DNA of 64,000 nt from Anaerocolumna sp. AGMB13020 (GTDB lineage: Bacteria; Bacillota; Clostridia; Lachnospirales; Lachnospiraceae), in assembly GCF_033100115.1 (NCBI RefSeq), contig NZ_CP136910.1, positions 2,046,001 through 2,110,000 of the forward strand, given 5' to 3'. This document shows positions 54,038 to 62,783 of the stretch, piece after piece. A program made the translations under genes and the position numbers. The notes below the pieces were generated by a model, which was not told where the DNA came from, did not search any database, and saw only the letters and a list, made by a program, of their open reading frames with translations. Numbering within the stretch: position 1 is the stretch's first letter; each line of letters starts with the position of its first letter.

Positions 54038-54955
54038 TTAAACAATTACTTTCATAAAAATATTTTCCAGCGAAGGTTCTGTGATTTCATAACGGATTAT
54101 CTGAATTTTTTCTTTTAATAAAAAGCTTAATATTCTGGTTCCTGCTTCTTCGGTATCAGAAACATCCACTTCAATTATCTGATTATCCTGTCGGATATTC
54201 GTTATACCGGATATGCTTCTTAATACTTCAGCTGTCTTAGCCGCCGAAGACTGCTGTCCTATCTCAAGACGAACCGTATCCGTTCGGTAACTGTTTCTGA
54301 TTTCTGCTGTGCTTCCTTCTAATACAAGAGATCCGTCATTTAGAATCCCGATATTGTCACATATACGCTCAACATCTGATAATATGTGAGTGGAAAATAG
54401 TATTGTGGTTCTCTCCTTGGCAAGTGCCAGAATACTGAGTATCTCCATTCTGCCAACGGGGTCTAATGCAGAGGTAGGTTCATCACATATCAAAAGTTTG
54501 GGTTCATTCAAAAGAGCCTGTGCTATTCCAAGTCTTTGCTTCATGCCTCTTGAGAAATTATGAATCCTTTTATTTACATTCTGCAACCCCACCAGCTCCA
54601 GCAGTTCATCGGACCTTACCCGCAGGGTATCTCTTTTCAGTCCTGTAACTTCACCGCAGAGTTTCAGATATTCTCTGGGCGTCATATATCCGTAAAATTC
54701 CGGTACATCCGGCAGATATCCGATATAACGGTTGGTTTTCGTATTACCATAGCTTACTTTCTCGCCGCACACCAGAATATCCCCTGCATCGGGCTTGTAA
54801 AAACCAAGTATCATTTTCATAGTAGTTGTTTTACCGGCACCATTCTTTCCTATAAAACCAAATACAGAATGCTCCGGAACTTCAAAAGTCAGAGCATTTA
54901 TTACTCTGGTATCACCAAATTGCTTGTAAACGTTGTTCAGCTTAAGCACTGCCAT
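54038..54955 (-). CDS. ABC exporter ATP-binding subunit
   Basis: 305 residues. Walker A GFIGKNGAGKTTTMK, signature NFSRGMKQRLGIAQALL, Walker B LLICDEPTSALDP and the H-loop LFSTHILSDVERI are complete. A C-terminal 75-residue domain (IRQDNQIIEVDVSDTEEAG) is typical of export ATPases of the CcmA/BcrA group. The ATG overlaps the stop of the upstream PLDNc gene (TAATG), with GGTGAGG as ribosome site, so translation is coupled. Works with the permease at 53038-53877. Confidence 0.95.
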   Translation of the reverse strand: MAVLKLNNVYKQFGDTRVINALTFEVPEHSVFGFIGKNGAGKTTTMKMILGFYKPDAGDILVCGEKVSYGNTKTNRYIGYLPDVPEFYGYMTPREYLKLCGEVTGLKRDTLRVRSDELLELVGLQNVNKRIHNFSRGMKQRLGIAQALLNEPKLLICDEPTSALDPVGRMEILSILALAKERTTILFSTHILSDVERICDNIGILNDGSLVLEGSTAEIRNSYRTDTVRLEIGQQSSAAKTAEVLRSISGITNIRQDNQIIEVDVSDTEEAGTRILSFLLKEKIQIIRYEITEPSLENIFMKVIV

Positions 54956-55164
54956 TAATCCTCACCCTTTCCTATGGTGAAATAAAGAATCGGTCCGATG
55001 GTATTTACTACAACGGTTATTATTATCCATACCACACGGTTTCCGATTCGATAATTCTTATGACGGAGAATATGAACCAGTGCAGCTATCATTAATCCAA
55101 ATTGTACGATTAGAATCGGTATGATAAAAGGAAGAAATTCTTTTATTTGTTCCAGTCCATTCAT
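54955..55164 (-). CDS. PLDNc-domain small membrane protein
   Basis: 69 residues with two membrane helices (FLPFIIPILIVQFGLMIAALVHIL as one hydrophobic stretch in two parts, and VVWIIITVVVNTIGPILYF). The layout and the NTIGPILYF ending match the phospholipase D N-terminal-like (PLDNc) domain found alone in small proteins encoded beside ABC exporters. It shares its stop codon with the ATPase start. Probably an accessory membrane subunit or immunity-type component; function unknown. AGGT lies close upstream of the ATG. Confidence 0.85.
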   Translation of the reverse strand: MNGLEQIKEFLPFIIPILIVQFGLMIAALVHILRHKNYRIGNRVVWIIITVVVNTIGPILYFTIGKGED

Positions 55165-55182
55165 ATTATTTACCTATTTACC

Positions 55183-55204
55183 TATCGCAGGAAGGCCTGC
55201 GATA
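55183..55204. repeat. Small hairpin TATCGCAGG/CCTGCGATA, copy 1
   Basis: TATCGCAGG (55183-55191) and CCTGCGATA (55196-55204) are perfect complements around a 4-nt loop. It is only 19 nt before the PLDNc start codon, where it could be an operator or an mRNA stem. Confidence 0.75.
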
Positions 55205-55251
55205 CTGCCACTTACAATAGAACACTATCCTTACAGGTCTTCTATTGTCCG

Positions 55252-55310
55252 AAATAAAAGAGTGAAAGCTCTCTTTGTGGCTGCCTTTCATTTATTTTTC
55301 ACTCTTCCTG
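55252..55310 (-). terminator. Terminator of the XRE-TPR gene, dispersed element copy 2
   Basis: On the minus strand AAGAGTGAAA (55307-55298) pairs with TTTCACTCTT (55267-55258), followed by TTATTTC. It lies about 140 nt after the XRE-TPR stop. The sequence is homologous to 49701-49770. Confidence 0.7.
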
Positions 55311-55445
55311 ATATAAGGCCGTTCTTTCGGCCAAATTCTGAAACCGCTCTAACGTAAGAGCATCCCAGTATATATTGGGAGTTTTGTATTAAGCTGCTTC
55401 TTCCTCAAAAGCAGCAGCAATACATCGTTACAGCAGCACTTTATA

Positions 55446-56564
55446 TCATTTCTGTTTCCACACTTCCTTCAGACTTCTTACGATCATTTGAAAACGAGGT
55501 TCCCCTTCCAAGGGTTTAAAAGCCGGATTCTCAGAAAGAATATTCTTAATATCCCTCCATATCACCTCTGAACTTCTGGGTGCTACCGTTTCTATATCAA
55601 TGGTTTTTAGATAGCTTTCAAGCCTATCAAATATTTGGTTACCATGTATCTCAAATTCTTTAACTGCATTTCTTTTCGCCAAATCAGCATATTTCTCTAG
55701 TACTTCCAGGGCTTTTTCCTTCCTGTCCTGTAAGACATAGATAGCTGCTGCAGTCAGATAGATGGAATACAAACCTCCCGGAGACATCTGTTCCACTTCA
55801 AAAATATCTGCAAGCTTAATAAATATCTCATAATATTTATCCATTCGCTCGGGGTCATCGGCGTAGAGCTGAAAGAAATCAGTCGAACAGCCAAGTAGAA
55901 TATTCAGACAGTTAACAGCACTGCCTTGCAGGTATTCCATGGCTTTATCCCTATCCCCTTTTAACTGGTACGCCTTTACAAGGAGGGATTCTGTTTGAAT
56001 AATAGATTCATTTAAGCTCTCTAACACCTCAATTGCCTCTGCTGGCTTCTGCTGACAGATATAGCAATAAGCTTTCATCTGCATGGCCTGTTTGGCCAAA
56101 CTTACTTCTTCACAGGAACGTTCTACCACCAGAAAAATATCCACTGCCCGATCAAGGATTTCCTGGGTCTTCTCCGGGGTACCGGCGAGTGCACAGTGAT
56201 TCAGATACAGAAGTCCAATGCGGTATTGAAGATACCAGCAGGAAAAATACTTCTTAAGATATCCTTCACATTCTTCATAAACTTCCTCAAATGACTTCTT
56301 TGAAAAATCTTCTGCCAACCGGCGGTAAAGCTTTCGCACCTCCTCCTTGCTCATCATTGGTTCATAACCTATCAGCTCATCAACAGAACTATTAAAATAA
56401 GAGGCAAGTACTGGAAGAAATAAGATATCCGGATAACTCTGCCCTGATTCCCACTTTGATACGGCAGGTTTAGATATCCCTAAATAATTCGCTAACTCCT
56501 CCTGTGTGATACCTTTGGCTTTTCGTTTTTCTGAAATAATTCTTCCGATATTTATGATATCCAT
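55446..56564 (-). CDS. XRE-type regulator with C-terminal TPR-like domain
   Basis: 372 residues. The HTH covers residues 7-62 (ISEKRKAKGITQEELANYLGISKPAVSKWESGQ split by the turn). The rest is helical, with repeats of about 34-40 residues rich in Leu/Ala/Tyr (MQMKAYCYICQQKPAEAIEVLE, LVKAYQLKGDRDKAMEYLQ) that look like TPRs. Such proteins often sense a peptide or antibiotic and control the adjacent exporter; here the PLDNc-ATPase-permease unit starts 280 nt downstream on the same strand. Own terminator between. Proposed target is inference. Confidence 0.9.
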   Translation of the reverse strand: MDIINIGRIISEKRKAKGITQEELANYLGISKPAVSKWESGQSYPDILFLPVLASYFNSSVDELIGYEPMMSKEEVRKLYRRLAEDFSKKSFEEVYEECEGYLKKYFSCWYLQYRIGLLYLNHCALAGTPEKTQEILDRAVDIFLVVERSCEEVSLAKQAMQMKAYCYICQQKPAEAIEVLESLNESIIQTESLLVKAYQLKGDRDKAMEYLQGSAVNCLNILLGCSTDFFQLYADDPERMDKYYEIFIKLADIFEVEQMSPGGLYSIYLTAAAIYVLQDRKEKALEVLEKYADLAKRNAVKEFEIHGNQIFDRLESYLKTIDIETVAPRSSEVIWRDIKNILSENPAFKPLEGEPRFQMIVRSLKEVWKQK

Positions 56565-57101
56565 AACGCTCCTTTCTGGATAAGATCATCCCAATGGCTG
56601 TATATTCTTTGTTCTTATCCTTTTTGCATAGTTACATTTTATTATTCTATTATTAACTTTACAACGGATTTATAGTTAACTTCCGTTAATTATATTAACC
56701 TATGGTTAACCTTTAGCCTGACGATACAAGTGCGATAATTAAAAAAGCTGCAAAACATCCTGCACCCGCTGATCTCTCCAAAAATCCACTATCCTACTCA
56801 TACTGTTTCAATAAATTAGTTCATACAGTGATAGATTAGACTCTGTGAAGGAACAACAAGTGCAGAATACTCTACAGCTTCTCTATATTATATTTCTACT
56901 TATATTTATCCTGTTATTTTATTACCTTTTATTTTACTACCTTTTATTTTACTACCTTTTATTTTACTACCTTTTATTTTACTCCCTCTTAATTTTATAT
57001 TATTTTGCTCGTTACCCCATTAATTGAACAATAGAAATACATCTGGCGTCTCCTTATTAAATGTCGTACTTTATTTTAATTCTGGATACTCCAAAGGGTT
57101 C
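56565..57101. other. Gap between pheT and the XRE-TPR gene
   Basis: 537 nt, AT-rich, no credible gene. It holds the XRE-TPR promoter near its left end, where TTAAC/GTTAA motifs are frequent (56660-56720), and a tandem 15-mer at 56915-56985. Confidence 0.5.
56915..56985. repeat. 15-nt tandem repeat, about 4-5 copies
   Basis: The unit is CTTTTATTTTACTAC. Four copies are near identical, with degenerate edges. It lies downstream of pheT on the minus strand. The 60-residue frame through it is a repeat artefact. Confidence 0.92.
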
Positions 57102-59498
57102 TCATCCCCTTAATTGAATCCCCTTTTCTCCTAATAGAACTAACAGTCTGTCGGTTATTTCGCTTATTTCTTTGCTTTCTAAAGTTCTTTCGTCAGAGCC
57201 GAATTCAAATCTGATTGTAACACTCTTTTTACCCATTAGAAGCGTATCATCTTCAAACATATCAATCAGGCTGTAAGACTTCAGATAATCACAATTAAAT
57301 TCAGAAATGATAGTCTTTAGTTCTTCATACCGGATTCCTTTATCTGTAAGCAAGCTTAAGTCTATGGTAATACCCGGATATCTGGATATTTCTCTATATA
57401 TAATCGTTTCTTTCTCTATTGCAGTAAGCTCCACCATATCCAGCTCTGCAATTGCAATGTTAAGTTTTTTATCCATTCTATCCTTTACCTTAGGATGAAG
57501 ACAGGAAAAATATCCGATATTCTTTTCGTTCATCATAATGCTTGCAGCATTTACAGGATGTATATAATTGATTCCCTCTATTTCCTGATCTGTGTTATAC
57601 GCAAGATAAACCGGTACACTATTTTTTATTGCATCCGTAAGGTTTTCGATTACTTCCTTTAGCTTAAGAAAGGTCTGCTTTTCTGTCATGCTTCTGCTTG
57701 CTATTGCGATTCCCAACTTCTTTTTTTCTCTGCATAAGCTGTTTTCATCAAAACCTTCTGCTACCCGGCCTATTTCAAATACCGCTATCTCAGGTATCTG
57801 ATCCATGTTTTTATATATATTACCAAGGAGAGACGGAATCAAAGTGGCCTTTACCGTATCATTTTCAGCAGTGACAGAGTTGATAATCCTTACATTTGGT
57901 TTGGTCTGAATTCCCAGCTCCTTGTTCGCTTTGGTATCATACCAGATGTAGTTATGAACCTCGTTCATTCCGAATCTGTCTGCTAAAAGCAGTTTAATCC
58001 TGTATTCCTCTTCTCTCTCCACACTGTGACGTATAGGCGAAATCAATGACTTATTGGATTTCCCCTTGATATTGTCATAACCATAAATTCTTGTAATCTC
58101 TTCAATCAGATCAGCCTTTATGGTAACATCCTTCGTAGCACGATACGAGGGTACTGCTGCAGTAAAGCACTTATCCTTGTACTTAACGGCAAATCCGAGT
58201 GCTGAAAGCGTATCAATGATTTCTTCCACCGAAATATCAATACCGGTGTATTTATCCACATAAGCTTTATCGAAATTGATGGTTCTGTCCTGATATCGCT
58301 TTACATAGTGATCTGTTAAGGAAGAAGTCACCTTTATACCGGGATTAGCTTCCCTTAATAACATCAAGAACCTTTTTATCGATGTTACGGTCATCTCCGG
58401 ATCCAGTGTTTTTTCGTATCTGGTACTGGCTTCTGTTCGCAGGCCAAGCCTTGCAGCAGCCTTCCTGATAAAAGTACCGTCAAAATTAGCGGCTTCCAAT
58501 AACAGTTCTGTGGTATGGTCTCCTATTCCGGAGCTTTTTCCACCCATAATCCCTGCAATTGCAGCTGGTTCACCTTGAGCAGTACAGATCATCAGTGTAT
58601 CTGTATCTACAGTTCTCCTGACACCATCTAAAGTCTCAAAATCTACAGGCACCGGGAAGGTTTTAACCTGTATTCCTTGTATAATGTGATTATCAAACCC
58701 ATGCATCGGCTGCCCCATCTCAAGCATCAGATAATTCGTCAGATCCGTCAGCAGGTTAAGGGAGCGCACACCACAATAGGTAAGCCTGATTTTCATCTGG
58801 GGAGGCGTATGGTTCTTCGTGATATTCTCAATTCTAATAGCAGAATAACGAAAAGTCTGCTCTTTATCTTCAATGGTCACAGGTACCGGAGGCAGTTCTT
58901 TAAAGGCTTCTGTATCCATTACCTTGAGAGGTTTTAAAGGACGTTTTGTTAATACTGATATTTCTCTGGCAATACCGTAATGCCCCCATAAGTCCGGACG
59001 GTTGGTCAAGGACTTGTTATCCACTTCAAAAACAACATCTCGAAGAGGCAGGAATTCCAGAATATCTGTACCTGGTTCATGTGCCTTATCAAGTATCATA
59101 AGCCCCGAATTATCCTCACTGATACCAAGCTCTTTCTCTGAACAGCACATTCCATAGCTGCTTTCTCCCGCAATTACAGTCTCATTTATTACTCTGTCAC
59201 CTACCCGGCCACCTTTCCTGGCAAATGGTACATAAATCCCAACCGCTGCATTAACCGCTCCGCAGACACAATCTATTATTTCAGTTCCTATATTCACCTT
59301 CAGTAACTGAAGTTTCTCTGCACCTGGATGTGCCTTTACTGACATAATTTCTCCAACTACCACTGATCTAATTTCTGTCCCCATTTCATAAACATGCTCC
59401 ACCTCTGCTGTAGCAAGAGTGAATTTATTGATGAGTTCTTTTAGATTAATACCGGTTAAGTCTGTATAATCAGAAATCCAATTCATTGAAATCAACAT
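57102..59498 (-). CDS. pheT: Phenylalanine--tRNA ligase beta subunit
   Basis: 798 residues, the usual length. The N-terminal EMAP-type tRNA-binding domain (residues about 40-155; VVGEIMSVKAHPGAEKLQLLKV) is followed by B3/B4 editing domains, B5 and the C-terminal anticodon-binding ferredoxin fold (SRYPGITIDLSLL). It works as an alpha2-beta2 tetramer with PheS, whose gene ends 12 nt upstream. Controlled by the T-box leader of pheS at 60611-60975. Confidence 0.97.
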   Translation of the reverse strand: MLISMNWISDYTDLTGINLKELINKFTLATAEVEHVYEMGTEIRSVVVGEIMSVKAHPGAEKLQLLKVNIGTEIIDCVCGAVNAAVGIYVPFARKGGRVGDRVINETVIAGESSYGMCCSEKELGISEDNSGLMILDKAHEPGTDILEFLPLRDVVFEVDNKSLTNRPDLWGHYGIAREISVLTKRPLKPLKVMDTEAFKELPPVPVTIEDKEQTFRYSAIRIENITKNHTPPQMKIRLTYCGVRSLNLLTDLTNYLMLEMGQPMHGFDNHIIQGIQVKTFPVPVDFETLDGVRRTVDTDTLMICTAQGEPAAIAGIMGGKSSGIGDHTTELLLEAANFDGTFIRKAAARLGLRTEASTRYEKTLDPEMTVTSIKRFLMLLREANPGIKVTSSLTDHYVKRYQDRTINFDKAYVDKYTGIDISVEEIIDTLSALGFAVKYKDKCFTAAVPSYRATKDVTIKADLIEEITRIYGYDNIKGKSNKSLISPIRHSVEREEEYRIKLLLADRFGMNEVHNYIWYDTKANKELGIQTKPNVRIINSVTAENDTVKATLIPSLLGNIYKNMDQIPEIAVFEIGRVAEGFDENSLCREKKKLGIAIASRSMTEKQTFLKLKEVIENLTDAIKNSVPVYLAYNTDQEIEGINYIHPVNAASIMMNEKNIGYFSCLHPKVKDRMDKKLNIAIAELDMVELTAIEKETIIYREISRYPGITIDLSLLTDKGIRYEELKTIISEFNCDYLKSYSLIDMFEDDTLLMGKKSVTIRFEFGSDERTLESKEISEITDRLLVLLGEKGIQLRG

Positions 59499-59510
59499 AT
59501 TCTCTGCCTC

Positions 59511-60554
59511 CTACCTGTCTTTGAACTGTCTTAATATTCTGAGATTTCCGCTGTTAAACACTCGGATATCTTTTATCTCATACTTCATCATTGCAAGTCT
59601 CGTCAGTCCAAGTCCGAAAGCAAATCCGGTGTAATGCTCTGCATCTATTCCTCCCATATTTAACACATTAGGGTGAATCATTCCGCAAGGCAGCAGTTCC
59701 AGCCAGCCTGCCTGTTTACAGGTTGGACAGCCTTCTCCGCCACATATCTGACAATTGATATCAAGTTCAAAACCCGGCTCCACAAAGGGGAAAAAGCCGG
59801 GTCTGAGCCTTACTTTTACCTCCCTTTTAAATACCTCCGATAACAGCACCTTCATAAAGTAGATAATATTCGCGATGGAAATATCCTCACCAATCATCAT
59901 CCCCTCCATCTGGAAAAAGGTATTCTCATGGCATGCATCAATATTTTCATTGCGAAAACACCTCCCCGGGAATAATACCTTTAAGGTCTCATCCTTACCC
60001 GGAGCACCATATTTTCTCATAATATAATTCTGAGCGGCAGTAGTATGCGTCTTAAGCAGTTGCCCGTTCTCGAGATAGTAGGTATCCTGCATATCTCTGG
60101 CCGGATGATTCTTTGGGATATTAGCGGCTTCAAAGTTATTGAATTCCGTCTGTATTTCCAACCCATCTTCTATGATAAATCCCATGGTCTTAAAAATGTC
60201 TTCAATCTGTTTTTGGACAATCGTTATTGGATGAAGGGTTCCCTGCGTAAGCAATGACGGTATGGTAAAGTCATATTTTTCAGTTTTACTCAGTGTTTCT
60301 TCAAATTCCCTTTCCTCCAATATCTTACCGGTCTCGTCAATGATACGAGTAATTTCATTCTTAAGAAGATTTATCTCCTTTCCGGTTAAACGCCGTTCAT
60401 CCGGGTTTAGCTCTTTCAGCTTATTCAGGATATCTGTTACCTTGCCTTTTTTGCCCAAATAAGATATCCTGATTCTTTCAAGCTCCTCTTTTTTCTCAAC
60501 TGCTTTCATTTCTTCCTGAAATTGAATTTTCAACATTTGAATCTTCTCCTTCAT
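59511..60554 (-). CDS. pheS: Phenylalanine--tRNA ligase alpha subunit
   Basis: 347 residues, class II synthetase. Motif 1 region HPITIVQKQIEDIFKTMGF, motif 2 FPGRCFRNENIDACHENTFFQMEG (in two parts) and motif 3 GFAFGLGLTRLAMMKYEI are complete. The N-terminal 90 residues form the coiled coil that grips tRNA. A CxxC pair appears in CQICGGEGCPTCKQ, which is unusual for the family and looks like a small zinc insertion. The start at 60554 has a GGAGGT-like ribosome site. Cotranscribed with pheT. Confidence 0.97.
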   Translation of the reverse strand: MKEKIQMLKIQFQEEMKAVEKKEELERIRISYLGKKGKVTDILNKLKELNPDERRLTGKEINLLKNEITRIIDETGKILEEREFEETLSKTEKYDFTIPSLLTQGTLHPITIVQKQIEDIFKTMGFIIEDGLEIQTEFNNFEAANIPKNHPARDMQDTYYLENGQLLKTHTTAAQNYIMRKYGAPGKDETLKVLFPGRCFRNENIDACHENTFFQMEGMMIGEDISIANIIYFMKVLLSEVFKREVKVRLRPGFFPFVEPGFELDINCQICGGEGCPTCKQAGWLELLPCGMIHPNVLNMGGIDAEHYTGFAFGLGLTRLAMMKYEIKDIRVFNSGNLRILRQFKDR

Positions 60555-60610
60555 AAGAGTACCTCCTTCTTATCGTTATACGATTCAGGGGCTGATTTAA
60601 AGGAAAAAAA

Positions 60611-60975
60611 ACACAAAAAATCCGTCCCTGTAAAAATAACAGGGACGGATTATAATCCGCGGTACCACCCAGTTTCCCATTGTCTGAATCAATACCTTTC
60701 TGGATTACACAGTATACCCCAAAGTTGGGGCAGCAAGAGCATAATTGCTCTAAGCCATATAAACTGCTTCTTCCGGTATCAATGACATTATGGGCACTCA
60801 TTCCAGCGTAACGTGCATCTACGTCATATCCTACTCTGCATTGCATTTAAGACATGAAGCTCCAGCGTGAAAATTCAATGCTTCCCTAAACTTAAGGAAG
60901 CTTTCAGCCGGTGACTCCCTCTCTCTGACAGTGTTTAAGCATCTACTATGCGCCTTCAAAGCCTTTTTTATGAAT
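60611..60975 (-). promoter_or_regulatory. T-box leader of pheST
   Basis: The T-box core GGGTGGTACCGCGG is read on the minus strand at about 60670-60657. The terminator ATCCGTCCCTGT with its complement (60651-60620) and TTTTTT follow it. Stem I has the AGAGAGAGGGAG and GGCTGAAAG segments. A UUC triplet at 60871-60869, following GAA at a short distance, is the likely Phe specifier. The pheS start is about 60 nt downstream. Confidence 0.93.
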
Positions 60976-61028
60976 GAGTCTAAAATAACATATCTGTATA
61001 TATATGTCAACAGCTAACTTTTTATATT

Positions 61029-62513
61029 TTATTCGCTCTGTTCTTTTGCCATTTGATCATACACCGGCTTAAGAGCAGGATATATATCCTTAAAGACAGA
61101 GTATTTCTTATCATAAAGAATTACAGTCTCAGCTTCGGGTTCCGTGGTTTCCGTTACCTGAATCAGCTTGCCGGAAGCTTCTACTACAGAGGGATACTCC
61201 CCACAGCCTACTGCTGCTAAGATAGCAGCACCAAAAGCAGGACCTTCCTCCGAATTGATCTTATCAACCTTGACATTCAGTACATTAGCAAGAATCTTAC
61301 ACCAGAGAGGGCTCTTGGCACCTCCTCCGTTAATGCGGATACGCTCTATGTTAAGACCGGTGTTCTTAATTATTTCAAAGGAATCCCTCAGAGCAAAAGC
61401 TACACCTTCCAGAACGGCCTGTGTCATATCAGCTCTTGTGGTATCCATGGTCATGCCGATAAAGGTACCTCTGGCATCCGGATTGTTATGAGGGGTTCTC
61501 TCACCCATTAGATAAGGCAGGAAATATACCGTATTCTTTCCAAGCTTATTTATTTCCTGTTGTTCCCTTGCATATTCCTTCGTCTTTAATATCTCATCCA
61601 TCCACCACTTGTTAGAAGCCGCAGCAGAAAGCATAACTCCCATAAAATGATATCTGCCGTCTGCATGAGCAAAAACATGAAGGGCATTGTCTTCAATTTC
61701 TGAGTAATCCTTGCTGGCAACAAACACTACACCTGAGGTTCCAAGGGATACACTGCACATTCCGGAGCCTACGGTTCCGGTACCAACAGCTGCTACTGCC
61801 TGGTCACCGCCTCCGGCAATTATCCTGCAATCTACGGGAAGTCCCAATTCCCCAGCAATATCTGCTCTGATATTTCCTGTTACCTCATAACTTTCATATA
61901 CCTTTGCCATCTGTTCTTCCTTCAGGCCGATAATATCAAGCATTTCCTTGGACCAGCACTTTTCCTTAACATCCAGAAGCAGCATTCCGGAAGCATCGGA
62001 AACATCGGTGGAATGCACACCGGATAAACGGTAAGCTATGTAATCCTTGGGCAGCATGACCTTTTTAATCTTCATGAAATTATCCGGTTCATGTTTCTTA
62101 ACCCATAAGAGTTTGGGTGCGGTAAAACCTGTCAGTGCCATGTTGCCGGTATAGGCAGATATCTTCTCTCTTCCAATATCATAATTCAGATAATCACATT
62201 CCGCCTGGGTACGTCCGTCATTCCAAAGAATAGCCGGGCGTATTACCTTATCCTCTTCGTCAAGAATTACCATTCCATGCATCTGTCCGCTGAAGCTGAT
62301 TCCTTTAACTGTACTCTTATCAGCACCTTCTGTTAATGCTTTCAAGCCTTCCATCAGCCCTTCAAACCAGTCCTCCGGATTCTGTTCCGACCAGCCGGGC
62401 TTTGGAAAGCTGATAGGGTATTCCCTGGTTACAATATTCTTGATATCGCCTTTTTCATCCATCAATAACAGCTTTACTGAGGATGTTCCTAAATCAACTC
62501 CGATATAGAGCAT
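61029..62513 (-). CDS. xylB: Xylulokinase
   Basis: 494 residues from the ATG at 62513, with AAAGAGG upstream. Phosphorylates D-xylulose. FGGY-family marks: YIGVDLGTSSVKLLLMD at the N-terminus, FSGQMHGMVILDE, ILWNDGRTQAECDYL, the GGGDQAVAAVGTG loop and the C-terminal INGGGAKSPLWCKILANV and GPAFGAAILA. The MHG and W-N-D-x-R motifs fit XylB rather than glycerol or gluconate kinase. Follows xylA on the same strand, with a perfect 10-bp hairpin between. Confidence 0.96.
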   Translation of the reverse strand: MLYIGVDLGTSSVKLLLMDEKGDIKNIVTREYPISFPKPGWSEQNPEDWFEGLMEGLKALTEGADKSTVKGISFSGQMHGMVILDEEDKVIRPAILWNDGRTQAECDYLNYDIGREKISAYTGNMALTGFTAPKLLWVKKHEPDNFMKIKKVMLPKDYIAYRLSGVHSTDVSDASGMLLLDVKEKCWSKEMLDIIGLKEEQMAKVYESYEVTGNIRADIAGELGLPVDCRIIAGGGDQAVAAVGTGTVGSGMCSVSLGTSGVVFVASKDYSEIEDNALHVFAHADGRYHFMGVMLSAAASNKWWMDEILKTKEYAREQQEINKLGKNTVYFLPYLMGERTPHNNPDARGTFIGMTMDTTRADMTQAVLEGVAFALRDSFEIIKNTGLNIERIRINGGGAKSPLWCKILANVLNVKVDKINSEEGPAFGAAILAAVGCGEYPSVVEASGKLIQVTETTEPEAETVILYDKKYSVFKDIYPALKPVYDQMAKEQSE

Positions 62514-62534
62514 ACCTACCTCTTTCCTGTACAA

Positions 62535-62570
62535 GTTCCCCTCACTACGCCAATAGGTAATGAGGGGAAC
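62535..62570 (-). other. Intercistronic hairpin between xylA and xylB
   Basis: GTTCCCCTCA (62535-62544) and TGAGGGGAAC (62561-62570) are perfect complements. No U-run follows on the minus strand; the stem ends about 22 nt before the xylB start. It may stabilise the upstream xylA mRNA or lower xylB translation. Confidence 0.6.
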
Positions 62571-62783
62571 TGATTACTGATATTTTAATTTTATCTTTTC
62601 GCTTTACTTCGTACCTTAGTTTTATTTATTTCTAATTATTCTATCTCTTATTTCATGTCTCTTTTTTTCATGTCTTATTTTATTTCAACCGATTCTATTC
62701 CTGTACGGCCGTGAAATCCGTATAAAATGCGGATACTGGCTATATATTAAGAACCTGCTTGCATCGTTGGTAGATAGGTTCAA

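Noticed and set aside
55446..56564. Toxin-antitoxin or phage repressor identity of the XRE-TPR gene
   Set aside because: The TPR-rich C-terminus and the neighbouring exporter fit a resistance-type regulator better. No toxin or phage gene is close.
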